Source of the DNA: Pseudomonadales bacterium
Lineage (GTDB): Bacteria > Pseudomonadota > Gammaproteobacteria > Pseudomonadales > IMCC2047
Reading direction: 5' to 3'
Assembly: GCA_024234615.1 (NCBI GenBank)
Contig: JACKNY010000001.1
Span: 1,888,501-1,952,500, forward strand
DNA length: 64,000 nt
Of the stretch, positions 35,992-45,002 are shown in pieces (the first letter of the stretch is position 1; every line of letters starts with the position of its first letter). The position numbers and the translations under genes are program-made. Under the pieces are notes generated by a model. That model was not told the DNA's origin. It did no database searches and was given only the letters and a program-made list of their open reading frames with translations.

Positions 35992-37019
35992 TGCCCAAGC
36001 TCAATCCTATCAACAGCCGCCGACTGGAAATCTTCAAAGCCAATAGGCGTGGCTATTATTCATTATGGATTTTCCTCGGTCTGTTCATACTCAGCCTGTT
36101 TGCCCAATTTATCGCCAACGATAAACCCATACTGGTTTACTACGACGACGCCATCTATATGCCAATTTTCAAAGTTTATCCAGAAACCGCTTTCGGCGGC
36201 GAGTTCGAAACCGAAGCGGAATATCGAGATGAGTTTGTCGCCAGACTCATTGATGAAAAAGGCTGGGCACTCTGGCCGATCATCCGCTACAGCTACGACA
36301 CTATTAACTACTCGCTTGACCGACCAGCACCGTCGCCACCAACCAAGGAAAACTGGTTGGGTACTGATGATCAAGCCAGGGATGTTAGCGCACGCGTCAT
36401 TTACGGCTTTCGCATTTCTGTTTTATTTGGTTTAACACTCGCCATTATCAGCTCGATCATAGGCGTAGCCGTTGGAGCAATACAGGGTTTTTACGGCGGA
36501 AAGGTTGACCTCTTTGGCCAACGCGTAATAGAGGTGTGGGGCAGTATGCCCCGCCTTTACTTACTCATTATTTTATCCAGCGTTGTGGTGCCAAACTTCT
36601 GGTGGCTGCTCGGCATTATGCTGCTCTTCAGTTGGATGGCGCTGGTGGATGTGGTGCGTGCTGAGTTTCTACGTGGCCGTAATCTCGAATACGTACGGGC
36701 TGCTAGAGCACTGGGGCTGGATAATCGTAGCATCATGTTCAAACATATTTTACCAAACGCCATGGTCGCCACCATGACCTTTCTGCCTTTTATTTTGACT
36801 GGTGCTATCACCACCCTGACCGCGCTGGATTTCCTTGGTTTTGGCCTGCCGCCTGGCTCACCTTCTTTAGGCGAGCTAGTGTCTCAAGGGAAATCTAATT
36901 TACAGGCACCTTGGCTAGGCATATCCGCTTTTATGGTGTTATCCATCATGCTGACGTTGCTGGTTTTTATCGGTGAGGCGGCACGTGATGCCTTTGACCC
37001 AAGGAAGACTCTATTGTGA
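35988..37019 (+). CDS. yejE: peptide ABC transporter permease YejE
   Basis: The 343-residue permease starts LNPINSRRLEIFKANRRGYY, has a long periplasmic loop after helix 1 (YPETAFGGEFETEAEYRDEF, typical of YejE) and the LGTDDQARDVSARVIYGFRI segment. The EAA loop reads YVRAARALGLDNRSIMFKHI. Its start overlaps yejB by 4 bases and its stop lies 10 bases before yejF, so translation is coupled along the operon. Confidence 0.93.
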   Translation: MMPKLNPINSRRLEIFKANRRGYYSLWIFLGLFILSLFAQFIANDKPILVYYDDAIYMPIFKVYPETAFGGEFETEAEYRDEFVARLIDEKGWALWPIIRYSYDTINYSLDRPAPSPPTKENWLGTDDQARDVSARVIYGFRISVLFGLTLAIISSIIGVAVGAIQGFYGGKVDLFGQRVIEVWGSMPRLYLLIILSSVVVPNFWWLLGIMLLFSWMALVDVVRAEFLRGRNLEYVRAARALGLDNRSIMFKHILPNAMVATMTFLPFILTGAITTLTALDFLGFGLPPGSPSLGELVSQGKSNLQAPWLGISAFMVLSIMLTLLVFIGEAARDAFDPRKTLL

Positions 37020-37029
37020 GAGTGCCAAT

Positions 37030-38625
37030 ATGAACGCAACGGTCTTGCTTAACGTAACTAATCTGAGCGTTGATTTTAGAATCAACAATAAACAGGTCCA
37101 TGCGGTCAAAAACGTATCATTTCAATTAGAAAAAGGCAAAACGCTGGCCTTGGTTGGTGAGTCCGGCTCAGGCAAATCAGTTTCCGCACTATCTATTTTA
37201 CAGTTGCTACCCTACCCAACTGCCAGCCATCCCAGTGGCAGCATTCTAGTGAACGGTCAGGAAGTCATGAATCTCAATACTGACCAGCTCCGCAAGATTC
37301 GCGGCAATCAGGTCAGTATGATTTTTCAAGAACCCATGACTTCCCTAAATCCCTTACACCGAGTGGAAAAACAAATACGGGAAGTTCTTTTTCTACACAA
37401 AGGTTTGACGGGCACAGAAGCTACAGCACGGGTACTCGAACTACTCACTTTAGTGGGCATACGTGATCCTCAGCAAAAACTACTTGCTTATCCCCATGAG
37501 CTATCGGGTGGCCAACGCCAACGCGTGATGATAGCGATGGCGTTGGCGAACGAACCGGAACTACTGATCGCAGACGAACCCACGACAGCATTAGACGTGA
37601 CCATCCAAGCACAAATTTTACAATTACTCGCTGAACTGCAAAAGAAATTGGGGATGGCTATTTTACTCATCACCCATGACCTGGGAATCGTGCGCCATTA
37701 TAGTGATCAGGTCTGCATAATGTCCCAGGGCGAAATCGTGGAGTCAGGCGATACCGCCAAAGTTTTTGCCGCTCCGCAGCACGAGTACAGTATGATGCTG
37801 CTGCGCGCCGAACCCAAAGGCGAACCGGCAGCAGTGCCAGCGCAATCCGAAATGCTATTGAGCACCAATGCCTTGGATGTATGGTTTCCGATTAAAAAAG
37901 GCGTGTTGGGCCGTGTTGTCGATTATGTCAGGGCAGTCAACGCCATTAATATTGACCTGCATCAGGGCCATACTCTTGGTATCGTCGGCGAAAGCGGTTC
38001 CGGGAAAACTACGCTGGGCTTGGCGCTAATTCGCTTGATCGAAAGCAAAGGATTAATTCAATTCGAGAAAGGTACCATCAGTGGCTTAACTCAGTCACAA
38101 ATGCGGCCACTGCGGCGTGAAATACAGATCGTTTTTCAGGACCCCTTTGGTAGCTTGAGCCCACGAATGTCTATTGCAGAGATCATTGGGGAAGGCCTGA
38201 CCATTCATGATAAAGGCAACGAAAAACAACATGAACGCTTAGTCATTGATGTACTAAAAGAGGTCGGCCTTGATCCCGACACGCGACATCGCTACCCCCA
38301 TGAATTTTCAGGAGGGCAACGGCAACGTGTTGCTATTGCCCGCGCTCTGATCCTCAAACCAAAACTGATCATTCTCGACGAACCAACCTCTGCATTGGAC
38401 CGGACGGTACAGGCGCAAATTGTTGATTTACTCCGCTCGCTACAGCTAAAGCATCAGTTAAGCTATATTTTTATCAGCCATGATCTAGCAGTGGTGAAGG
38501 CGCTCAGCCATGAAATCATCGTCATGAAGGAGGGTCAAGTCGTTGAACAGGGTAGTGCCGATCTGATCTTTAAACAACCACAACATCAGTATACTCAGGC
38601 CTTACTCGAAGCAGCGTTCCACTGA
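37030..38625 (+). CDS. yejF: peptide ABC transporter ATPase YejF, two fused nucleotide-binding domains
   Basis: The 531-residue protein has two ABC cassettes. The first has Walker A GESGSGKS at about residue 41, signature LSGGQRQRVMIAMAL and LLIADEPTTALDV; the second has Walker A GESGSGKT at about 320, signature FSGGQRQRVAIARAL and LIILDEPTSALDR. This double-cassette form is diagnostic for YejF. The open frame reaches back to 36973 inside yejE, but the ATG at 37030 matches the family N-terminus and length (E. coli 529). It is followed by about 110 bases and fabI. Confidence 0.94.
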   Translation: MNATVLLNVTNLSVDFRINNKQVHAVKNVSFQLEKGKTLALVGESGSGKSVSALSILQLLPYPTASHPSGSILVNGQEVMNLNTDQLRKIRGNQVSMIFQEPMTSLNPLHRVEKQIREVLFLHKGLTGTEATARVLELLTLVGIRDPQQKLLAYPHELSGGQRQRVMIAMALANEPELLIADEPTTALDVTIQAQILQLLAELQKKLGMAILLITHDLGIVRHYSDQVCIMSQGEIVESGDTAKVFAAPQHEYSMMLLRAEPKGEPAAVPAQSEMLLSTNALDVWFPIKKGVLGRVVDYVRAVNAINIDLHQGHTLGIVGESGSGKTTLGLALIRLIESKGLIQFEKGTISGLTQSQMRPLRREIQIVFQDPFGSLSPRMSIAEIIGEGLTIHDKGNEKQHERLVIDVLKEVGLDPDTRHRYPHEFSGGQRQRVAIARALILKPKLIILDEPTSALDRTVQAQIVDLLRSLQLKHQLSYIFISHDLAVVKALSHEIIVMKEGQVVEQGSADLIFKQPQHQYTQALLEAAFH

Positions 38626-38735
38626 TCTGAATTGAACAGTTTGCGGCAGCAACTCTTTATCGAATTTAATCGATGCTTTCGCTATACTAGCCCGCATTTG
38701 TTGCCAAATCAGTCATAAACATTAAGGAATTCGCT

Positions 38736-39527
38736 ATGGGTTTTCTCTCTGGTAAAAAGATTTTGATTGTTGGAGTTGCCAGTAAGCTCTCTATCGCATC
38801 AGGCATTGCTGAAGCCTGTCATCGTGAAGGTGCTGAACTTGCCTTTACCTATCAAAACGAAAAGCTTAAAGGCCGTGTAGAGGGCTTTGCAGAGAATTGG
38901 GGATCGCAGATTACTCTCCCCTGTGACGTTGCAGATGACGCTCAAATAGACGCCGTATTTACCGATTTAGCCAAGTATTGGGATGGTTTGGATGGTATCG
39001 TCCACGCAGTTGGTTTTGCACCAGGACATGAATTGGATGGTAACTATGTGGATGTCACCACACGCGAGGGCTTTAGAATCGCCCATGACATCAGTTCCTA
39101 TAGTTTTGTCGCGCTGGCAAAAGGCGGCCGGGAAATGATGCGAGGACGCCATGGCTCGTTATTAACCCTAACTTATCTTGGCTCAGAGCGTACTATGCCC
39201 AACTATAACGTAATGGGGCTTGCTAAAGCGAGCCTGGAAGCCAATGTGCGTTATATGGCTCGCAGCCTCGGTCCAGAAGGCATTCGCGTGAATGGCGTGT
39301 CGGCGGGGCCAATTCGTACGCTAGCAGCCTCAGGTATTAAGAGTTTTCGACGTATGCTCGATTATAATGAGAAGCAAACGCCGCTCAGACACAATACCAC
39401 TATTGATGAAGTCGGAGATGCTTCAGCCTTTTTACTCTCTAACTTGGCACGTGGTATAACCGGTGAAATCCTTTATGTGGACGGCGGCTTTAATACTACC
39501 GCTATGGGTGACTTAAACGACGAATGA
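38736..39527 (+). CDS. fabI: enoyl-[acyl-carrier-protein] reductase (NADH) FabI
   Basis: The 263-residue SDR-type enzyme carries out the last reduction in each fatty acid elongation round and is the triclosan target. N-terminal GVASKLSIASGIA is the FabI-type cofactor loop. Tyr147, Tyr157 and Lys164 form the catalytic set (E. coli 146/156/163), in LTYLGSERTMPNYNVMGLAK; the substrate loop SAGPIRTLAASGIKSF follows. An AAGGAA ribosome site precedes the ATG, and TATACT at 38683-38688 could be the -10. It ends at a strong bidirectional terminator shared with ppiD. Confidence 0.96.
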   Translation: MGFLSGKKILIVGVASKLSIASGIAEACHREGAELAFTYQNEKLKGRVEGFAENWGSQITLPCDVADDAQIDAVFTDLAKYWDGLDGIVHAVGFAPGHELDGNYVDVTTREGFRIAHDISSYSFVALAKGGREMMRGRHGSLLTLTYLGSERTMPNYNVMGLAKASLEANVRYMARSLGPEGIRVNGVSAGPIRTLAASGIKSFRRMLDYNEKQTPLRHNTTIDEVGDASAFLLSNLARGITGEILYVDGGFNTTAMGDLNDE

Positions 39528-39542
39528 TGTACTCAGTCCTAT

Positions 39543-39571
39543 AAAAAAGCCCCGAGTACGGGGCTTTTTTT
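39543..39571 (+). terminator. bidirectional intrinsic terminator between fabI and ppiD
   Basis: GCCCCG-agta-CGGGGC flanked by an A-run on the left and a T-run on the right (12-bp stem including A/T pairs). It can end fabI transcription rightward and ppiD transcription leftward. Confidence 0.95.
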
Positions 39572-39606
39572 GTTAAGATCAAATCCAATTTCAACTTTCA
39601 ATCAAA

Positions 39607-41499
39607 CTAATATTTCTCGATCTTTGCCTGCTGCTTTAGGTTCAGCAAGTAATCCTGAAAATCATAACGACCCAACTGATTGGCTATCATGCGCCCCAAA
39701 ACCTCTATTTCACGAGGGCTTATTTCGGTCAGACCACCTTCATAGACTTTGGTCAAGGCAATTACCGCGAAGTCTCCATTTGGCATAATGAGCCCATCCA
39801 GTGATTTTTCCCCCACTGCTGGTTTTGGCATTTTAAAAACGGCTTCGTTGATTTGAGGGTCGAGCTCTTGCTGGTCACGCCCAACTTTATCCACAATATT
39901 CCATTCAAACCCATAATCACTAGTAATTTGTTCAGTGGATTTACCTTCTCGCAACTCAACTAATAGCTGCTCTCCCAATTTCTGAGCTTGTTGTGAGGCC
40001 CTACGGCGTTTTAATAAATCAATGACTTCATCCGCGACTTCATCGTAAGGCTTTACCTTCGCAGGCTGGTGCTGTTTTACTCGCACTACCACTACATGAT
40101 CATTACCAAGCTGGATCAAATCACTATTGTTACCCTCAGTTAATACTTCATCACTAAAGGCTACTTTTACAACGTTAGCATTTTCAGCAATACCTTTACC
40201 GCCCTCTCGCGAAAACAATTCTGTTGTTTGTATTTGCAGCCCCGACCGTGCCGCAGGCTCCCTCAGATCACCAGCGCTAAAACTATCATTTTGTAGCTTA
40301 TCGGCTTGTTCAACGAATAATTCTTCAGACTTTTGGAAACGCAAACCCTGCTCTAATTCAGCGGCCAAATCCTCAAAGGATGGAATTTCAAGCTTACGGG
40401 CATCCAACAAGCGAATCAGGTGTAAGCCAAATTCCGTTTTAATCACTTCTGAAGTTTGGCCAACACTCAAGGAATAAAGTGTATCCTCAAATGTTTCGTC
40501 ATAAGCGCCACGCTCAGCATAACCGAGATCCCCTCCATTTTTAGCTGAGCCTAGATCCTGTGAATAAACTTTGGCGAGGCTTTCGAAACTTTCACCAGCG
40601 GCTAACTTTTCGAGAACTTCATCCATTTTTTCTCGGGCAGCCTTTTCGTCGGTATCTTTTCCTATTTCTATTAATATATGCGCTGCTCTACGTTCTTCAC
40701 GTTGTTTATAACGCTCTACCTCCTGCTCATAGAGCTGCTTTATTTCCAGATCATTGATATCAACCTTCGACATGAAATCTGATCGATTCAACTCAAGATA
40801 TTCAAGTTGAACCAGTTCGGGGGTCATGTATTCCTGTTGATTGGCTTCATAATGCTCCTTCGCAGAGATATCTGATATAACGATATCCTTTAATAAATCC
40901 TCAGTTTTAACCTTGAGGTAAGCAATATTACGCAGCTGACGATCGAGTTCGGCAATTTGCTTTACTTCTGATGAGACCATAAATGCCGATTGCATAATAG
41001 CCGACTGAGGCTGCTGCACCTGCATATCAAGTGCTAGCTGGCTTTTATATTCTCGTGGCATCAAACCAATATTACGCACCGCAGCCTCATAGATGGCCGG
41101 GTTAAAGACACCATCAACTTGGAATCCCGGAGTTGTCATTATGGTAGATTCAACCCGTCCTTGCGATGTATATATGTTATGTTCTTCCGCATCCTGCAGC
41201 AGAATTTGGCGCTCTAGCAGCGAATCCAATGCGCGTGACCTGATCAATTTTTCGTCCAGCAGCGATGGGTCAGCATTTTCCCCCATACGATCCAAAATTT
41301 GACGCCTAAGCATTTCTGTAGCCCGGTTAAGTTCATAGGTTGATATCTCATTACCATTCACTTCCGCTACATTATTCGCATTACTGGAATAGCCAATAAT
41401 GGCATCGACTCCGAATAGTGCGAAGGTGACAACGATCACACCAACGATGGTTTTGGCCAGCACGCTCTGCGAATTGTCTCTAATGCTTTGTATTGACAT
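39607..41499 (-). CDS. ppiD: periplasmic folding chaperone PpiD (SurA-N and parvulin domains)
   Basis: The 630-residue protein is anchored by one N-terminal helix (SVLAKTIVGVIVVTFALFGV), has a SurA_N-like chaperone region (about 45-190, EVNGNEISTYELNRATEMLR), a central parvulin domain (about 260-370, RAAHILIEI, YSQDLGSAKNGGDLGYAERG, FGLHLIRLLD) and a C-terminal region. It assists secreted proteins at the Sec translocon. I choose the ATG at 41499 with GAGTGG upstream, not the GTG at 41508. Location downstream of hupB is the same as in E. coli and Pseudomonas. Confidence 0.93.
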   Translation of the reverse strand: MSIQSIRDNSQSVLAKTIVGVIVVTFALFGVDAIIGYSSNANNVAEVNGNEISTYELNRATEMLRRQILDRMGENADPSLLDEKLIRSRALDSLLERQILLQDAEEHNIYTSQGRVESTIMTTPGFQVDGVFNPAIYEAAVRNIGLMPREYKSQLALDMQVQQPQSAIMQSAFMVSSEVKQIAELDRQLRNIAYLKVKTEDLLKDIVISDISAKEHYEANQQEYMTPELVQLEYLELNRSDFMSKVDINDLEIKQLYEQEVERYKQREERRAAHILIEIGKDTDEKAAREKMDEVLEKLAAGESFESLAKVYSQDLGSAKNGGDLGYAERGAYDETFEDTLYSLSVGQTSEVIKTEFGLHLIRLLDARKLEIPSFEDLAAELEQGLRFQKSEELFVEQADKLQNDSFSAGDLREPAARSGLQIQTTELFSREGGKGIAENANVVKVAFSDEVLTEGNNSDLIQLGNDHVVVVRVKQHQPAKVKPYDEVADEVIDLLKRRRASQQAQKLGEQLLVELREGKSTEQITSDYGFEWNIVDKVGRDQQELDPQINEAVFKMPKPAVGEKSLDGLIMPNGDFAVIALTKVYEGGLTEISPREIEVLGRMIANQLGRYDFQDYLLNLKQQAKIEKY

Positions 41500-41873
41500 T
41501 GGGTCCACTCAGTTTATAAACACAACGAGGAAAGTAGAGAGGCGTTTGGAGCCATTCGATCTCAGTTGCATTTCAAGTTTTAATCTTACTATTTCGGATC
41601 ATCGCCCGATCTTGCGCTAGAGCACTTTCGGTTTAAAACACAGTTTAAATTAACGCCTGAATTATTTTGGTGCCTATTTAACCTTAATGCAATGGTCCTT
41701 GCGACTCACCACGACTGAATAAAAAATGCGCATCTAATGAGATGCGCATTATTATTTTTGAACTCAAATGAGCCAGGCTTGGCTTGGCGTTCCCTGCACT
41801 TGTATTCAAATATAATTGCCGTATCTTACTTACTCGCTGATATTCCTTAATTAGCGCGATAAAGTAAAATAAT
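41500..41873. other. 374-bp region between hupB and ppiD
   Basis: It contains the hupB terminator (41725-41750) in its left-centre and must contain the ppiD promoter. I found no gene or RNA in the remainder. Confidence 0.5.
41721..41760 (-). terminator. intrinsic terminator of hupB
   Basis: A perfect 11-bp stem AATGCGCATCT / AGATGCGCATT (41725-41735 and 41740-41750) with a 4-base loop. On the minus strand it is followed by a T-run (complement of aaaaaa at 41721-41726). The T-rich right flank could also act on plus-strand transcription. Confidence 0.85.
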
Positions 41874-42146
41874 CTAGTTAACGGCGTCTTTCAGCGCCTT
41901 TCCAGCTTTAAAACTTGGGACTTTTGCCGCTTTAATTTTGATGGCAGCGCCCGTCTGCGGGTTACGTCCAGTGCGGGCAGCACGCTTTTTCACAGAATAA
42001 GTACCAAAACCAACTAATGAAACTTGACCACCTTTTTTCAACTCTTTTGTGATGGCTCCAACCACCGCATCAAGTGCACGGCCGGCAGAAGCTTTTGATA
42101 AATCCGCTGAAGAAGCAATGGCATCGATAAGTTCAGACTTGTTCAC
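41874..42146 (-). CDS. hupB: DNA-binding protein HU-beta
   Basis: The 90-residue HU protein reads MNKSELIDAIASSADLSKAS at the start and has the DNA-binding arm GFGTYSVKKRAARTGRNPQT with the Pro intercalation point (RNPQTG) and C-terminal FKAGKALKDAVN. It bends and compacts DNA as homo- or heterodimer. The start codon is GTG with AAAGGGG 5-6 bases upstream. It lies between lon and ppiD, the conserved place of hupB, and has its own promoter at 42290-42319 with a leader of about 135 bases. Confidence 0.97.
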   Translation of the reverse strand: MNKSELIDAIASSADLSKASAGRALDAVVGAITKELKKGGQVSLVGFGTYSVKKRAARTGRNPQTGAAIKIKAAKVPSFKAGKALKDAVN

Positions 42147-42201
42147 TCTATTCCCCTTTATATGTTGTTGAATACGTTTTGGGTTGAATTACATAAATTT
42201 T

Positions 42202-42215
42202 CCTGCATCTGCAGG
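42202..42215 (-). other. hairpin in the hupB leader
   Basis: CCTGCA-TC-TGCAGG is a 6-bp inverted repeat with a 2-base centre within the long hupB 5' leader, about 56 bases before the start codon. It could be an RNA structure or a DNA palindrome (the arms are a PstI-like CTGCAG half on each side); no known regulator is recognised. Confidence 0.35.
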
Positions 42216-42289
42216 TTGTAGTGCAAAGTAAGATGTTAACTACCTCTCGGCAAGCCCACCTATCTGTGGTGCCCGACTTTGCCGCACCA

Positions 42290-42319
42290 TTTATACCAAC
42301 TCGCTAAAATATATGTCAA
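42290..42319 (-). promoter_or_regulatory. sigma-70 promoter of hupB
   Basis: On the minus strand: consensus -35 TTGACA (42314-42319), 18-base spacer, -10 TATAAA (42290-42295), followed by a GC-rich discriminator. It lies just after the lon stop codon, so hupB can be expressed independently of lon. Confidence 0.75.
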
Positions 42320-42331
42320 GCGAGATCACCA

Positions 42332-44746
42332 TTAATGTGTGCTAATTGACTTTTTTACGCTCTTTTTCTTCGATGGAGGCTTAATACCCGCCACATCGTC
42401 GGTTGCCTCCGGCATATACTGCAAGGCAATCTGTAACACCTCATCAATCCAACTCACAGGCCGAATATCCAAATCCGCCTTAATATTATCAGGGATTTCC
42501 TTCAGGTCGCGTCGATTTTCTTCAGGAATAATGACTGTTTTAATGCCACCTCGGTGTGCAGCGAGTAACTTTTCCTTTAACCCACCAATCGGCAACACCT
42601 GCCCTCTAAGGGTGATTTCTCCAGTCATCGCCACTTGTGATTTAACGGGTATACCTGTCAACACTGACACTAACGCAGTACACATTCCTGTACCAGCGCT
42701 AGGCCCATCCTTTGGCGTTGCTCCTTCCGGTACGTGAATATGTAAATCGTTCTTTTCATAGAAATCCTCAGCAATACCCAAAGATTTAGCGCGATTTCTA
42801 ACGACAGTCAGCGCTGCTTGTATAGATTCCTGCATAACATCACCGAGTGAACCCGTCTTGATCACCCGCCCCTTTCCAGGCACCACTGCCGCTTCAATGG
42901 AAAGCAGCTCACCTCCAACTTGGGTCCACGCCAGGCCAGTGACCTGACCGATACGGTTTTCCTCTTCAGCAACGCCATATTTGTATTTTCTCACGCCAGA
43001 GTAGTCTTCCAACTCCTTCGGCCCAATCAGCGTTTTATCAGCAGCATCGGCATTCATCGCGCTACGTTTTACCACTTTTCGACAAAGTTTCGCAATTTCG
43101 CGTTCCAGACCACGAACACCCGCTTCTCTAGTATAAAAGCGAATTAAATCAGAAATTGCCGCATCGGAAATTTCTAGTTCGCCTTGCTTCAACCCTGCAT
43201 TCTTTATCTGTTTAGGAAGCAAGTAACGCTTGGCAATATTGAGTTTCTCATCCTCTGTGTAGCCTGGGATACGAATAATTTCCATTCTATCCAATAGCGG
43301 CGCGGGGATATTCATTGAGTTTGCAGTGCAAACAAACATAACTTCAGACAGATCGTAATCCACTTCCAAGTAATGGTCATTGAAGGTGTTATTCTGTTCA
43401 GGATCCAGAACTTCTAGCATCGCTGATGCCGGATCTCCGCGAAAGTCCATGCCCATTTTATCGACTTCATCAAAAAGAAACAGTGGGTTTTTTACCTTCA
43501 CTTTGGAGAGCTTTTGTAAAATTTTTCCTGGCATCGAGCCAATATAGGTGCGTCTGTGTCCACGAATTTCAGCTTCATCCCTAACGCCACCCAAAGACAT
43601 CCTAATGTACTTCCGGTTAGTCGCCCGAGCTATTGATTGCCCAAGAGAGGTCTTACCAACACCCGGAGGCCCGACGAGACAAAGCACAGGGCCTTTCAGT
43701 TTACGTACACGCTTCTGTACAGCCAAATACTCAAGGATGCGCTCTTTCACCTCCTCAAGACCGTAATGATCGGTGTTAAGTATCTCTTCGGCCTGGTTTA
43801 AATCATGACGCACTTTACTACGTTTTTTCCAAGGAATACTCACTATCCAATCGATAAAACTTCTCACCACTGTTGCTTCTGCAGACATCGGCGACATTAG
43901 CTTTAATTTATTCAACTCAGAAACAGCTTTGGTTTCTGCTTCTTTCGACATACCAGATTCATGAATACGCGCTTCCAGTTCGGCAAGCTCATTGGGCGCG
44001 TCATCCAAGTCACCCATTTCCTTCTGGATTGCCTTCATTTGTTCATTTAGATAGTATTCGCGCTGGCTTTTTTCCATCTGCTGCTTGACGCGATTACGAA
44101 TACGTTTCTCAACCTGTAGCACGTCCATTTCGGATTCCATCACTCCGATCAGATGCTCAAGACGATCCTTTTCTGAGAGTATCTCCAGTATTTTTTGCTT
44201 TTGCTCTACCGGCATAGCCAAATGGGAAACGATAGTGTCCGCCAATCTACCCGGCTCTGAAATATCGGCAATTGAGGTCAGAATTTCGGCGGGAACTTTC
44301 TTACTTTGATTAACAAATTTTTCAAACTGTGAGAGCACAGCTCTTGGTAATACCTTCGCTTCAGCAGTAGATAAAACTTCGCAGAGACAGGGCTCGACAA
44401 TTGCTCTAAGACACTCGTCTTCATCAAGATACTGTTTAATTTCTGCTCGATAGTCCCCTTCCACAAGCACCTTTACCGTACCATCCGGCAGTTTTAATAA
44501 TTGCAAAATAGTCGCGACTGTGCCGACCTGGAATATATCTTTTTCCTTCGGGTCGTCTTCTGTCGCATTTCTTTGCGCAACCAGTAGTATCTGTTTATCG
44601 GTCTCCATTGCCTCCTCTAGCGCCACAATCGATTTATCGCGCCCGACAAACAGTGGGATGACCATACTGGGAAACACAACCACGTCCCGCAAGGGCAGCA
44701 GAGGCATTTTCTGGGGAGACAGTTGAGTACTACTTACTGAAGTCAT
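42332..44746 (-). CDS. lon: ATP-dependent protease Lon
   Basis: The 804-residue Lon (LonA) has the N-terminal LON substrate domain (MPLLPLRDVVVFPSMVIPLF), a coiled helical region, the AAA+ domain with GPPGVGKTSLGQSIA and LFLFDEVDKMG, and the S16 protease domain. The catalytic dyad is Ser683 in PKDGPSAGT and Lys726 in GGLKEKLLAA. It degrades misfolded and regulatory proteins in the cytoplasm. Downstream is hupB, upstream clpX. A strong sigma-32-type promoter at 44792-44820 makes it a heat-shock gene. Confidence 0.97.
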   Translation of the reverse strand: MTSVSSTQLSPQKMPLLPLRDVVVFPSMVIPLFVGRDKSIVALEEAMETDKQILLVAQRNATEDDPKEKDIFQVGTVATILQLLKLPDGTVKVLVEGDYRAEIKQYLDEDECLRAIVEPCLCEVLSTAEAKVLPRAVLSQFEKFVNQSKKVPAEILTSIADISEPGRLADTIVSHLAMPVEQKQKILEILSEKDRLEHLIGVMESEMDVLQVEKRIRNRVKQQMEKSQREYYLNEQMKAIQKEMGDLDDAPNELAELEARIHESGMSKEAETKAVSELNKLKLMSPMSAEATVVRSFIDWIVSIPWKKRSKVRHDLNQAEEILNTDHYGLEEVKERILEYLAVQKRVRKLKGPVLCLVGPPGVGKTSLGQSIARATNRKYIRMSLGGVRDEAEIRGHRRTYIGSMPGKILQKLSKVKVKNPLFLFDEVDKMGMDFRGDPASAMLEVLDPEQNNTFNDHYLEVDYDLSEVMFVCTANSMNIPAPLLDRMEIIRIPGYTEDEKLNIAKRYLLPKQIKNAGLKQGELEISDAAISDLIRFYTREAGVRGLEREIAKLCRKVVKRSAMNADAADKTLIGPKELEDYSGVRKYKYGVAEEENRIGQVTGLAWTQVGGELLSIEAAVVPGKGRVIKTGSLGDVMQESIQAALTVVRNRAKSLGIAEDFYEKNDLHIHVPEGATPKDGPSAGTGMCTALVSVLTGIPVKSQVAMTGEITLRGQVLPIGGLKEKLLAAHRGGIKTVIIPEENRRDLKEIPDNIKADLDIRPVSWIDEVLQIALQYMPEATDDVAGIKPPSKKKSVKKSISTH

Positions 44747-44791
44747 AAAAGATAATCCACAAAAGCTATTGAATAGATACTACAAGCTCTA

Positions 44792-44820
44792 TCATGGGGA
44801 TTCGCTCTGTAAATTACAAG
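44792..44820 (-). promoter_or_regulatory. sigma-32 (heat-shock) promoter of lon
   Basis: Minus strand: -35 CTTGTAA (44814-44820; consensus CTTGAAA), 14-base spacer, -10 CCCCATGA (44792-44799; consensus CCCCATnT). Thirteen of fourteen defined positions match apart from one in each box. It lies 45-75 bases upstream of the lon start. Confidence 0.75.
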
Positions 44821-44881
44821 GAATGCACACTGAGGAAATACGGAAAAATATCTGAAAATTAACGTATCCAACGACAGGATG

Positions 44882-44926
44882 ACTAATACAAAGGGGATTT
44901 TAAGAAATGTCTTAGTCTGTATTAGT
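44882..44926. repeat. nested inverted repeat between clpX and lon
   Basis: ACTAATACA (44882-44890) and TGTATTAGT (44918-44926) are perfect complements, and inside them TAAGA-aatg-TCTTA forms a second short stem. The structure is upstream of the lon promoter and downstream of clpX on the minus strand. There is no T-tract, so it is not a standard terminator; a regulator site or processing signal is possible. Confidence 0.45.
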
Positions 44927-45002
44927 AACCAGAGGATTAAGCCACCAACCTATTATTAGCAACGCCTGCCAATAGTAAGCAGGCGGAGCAACTTAGACTG
45001 TT

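Noticed and set aside
44917..44932. LexA-like CTGT-N8 site upstream of lon
   Set aside because: The second half is CCAG instead of ACAG and the symmetry is poor.
44963..44985. CGCCTGC/GCAGGCG hairpin after clpX as terminator
   Set aside because: No T-run follows on the minus strand; left as an unexplained short stem.
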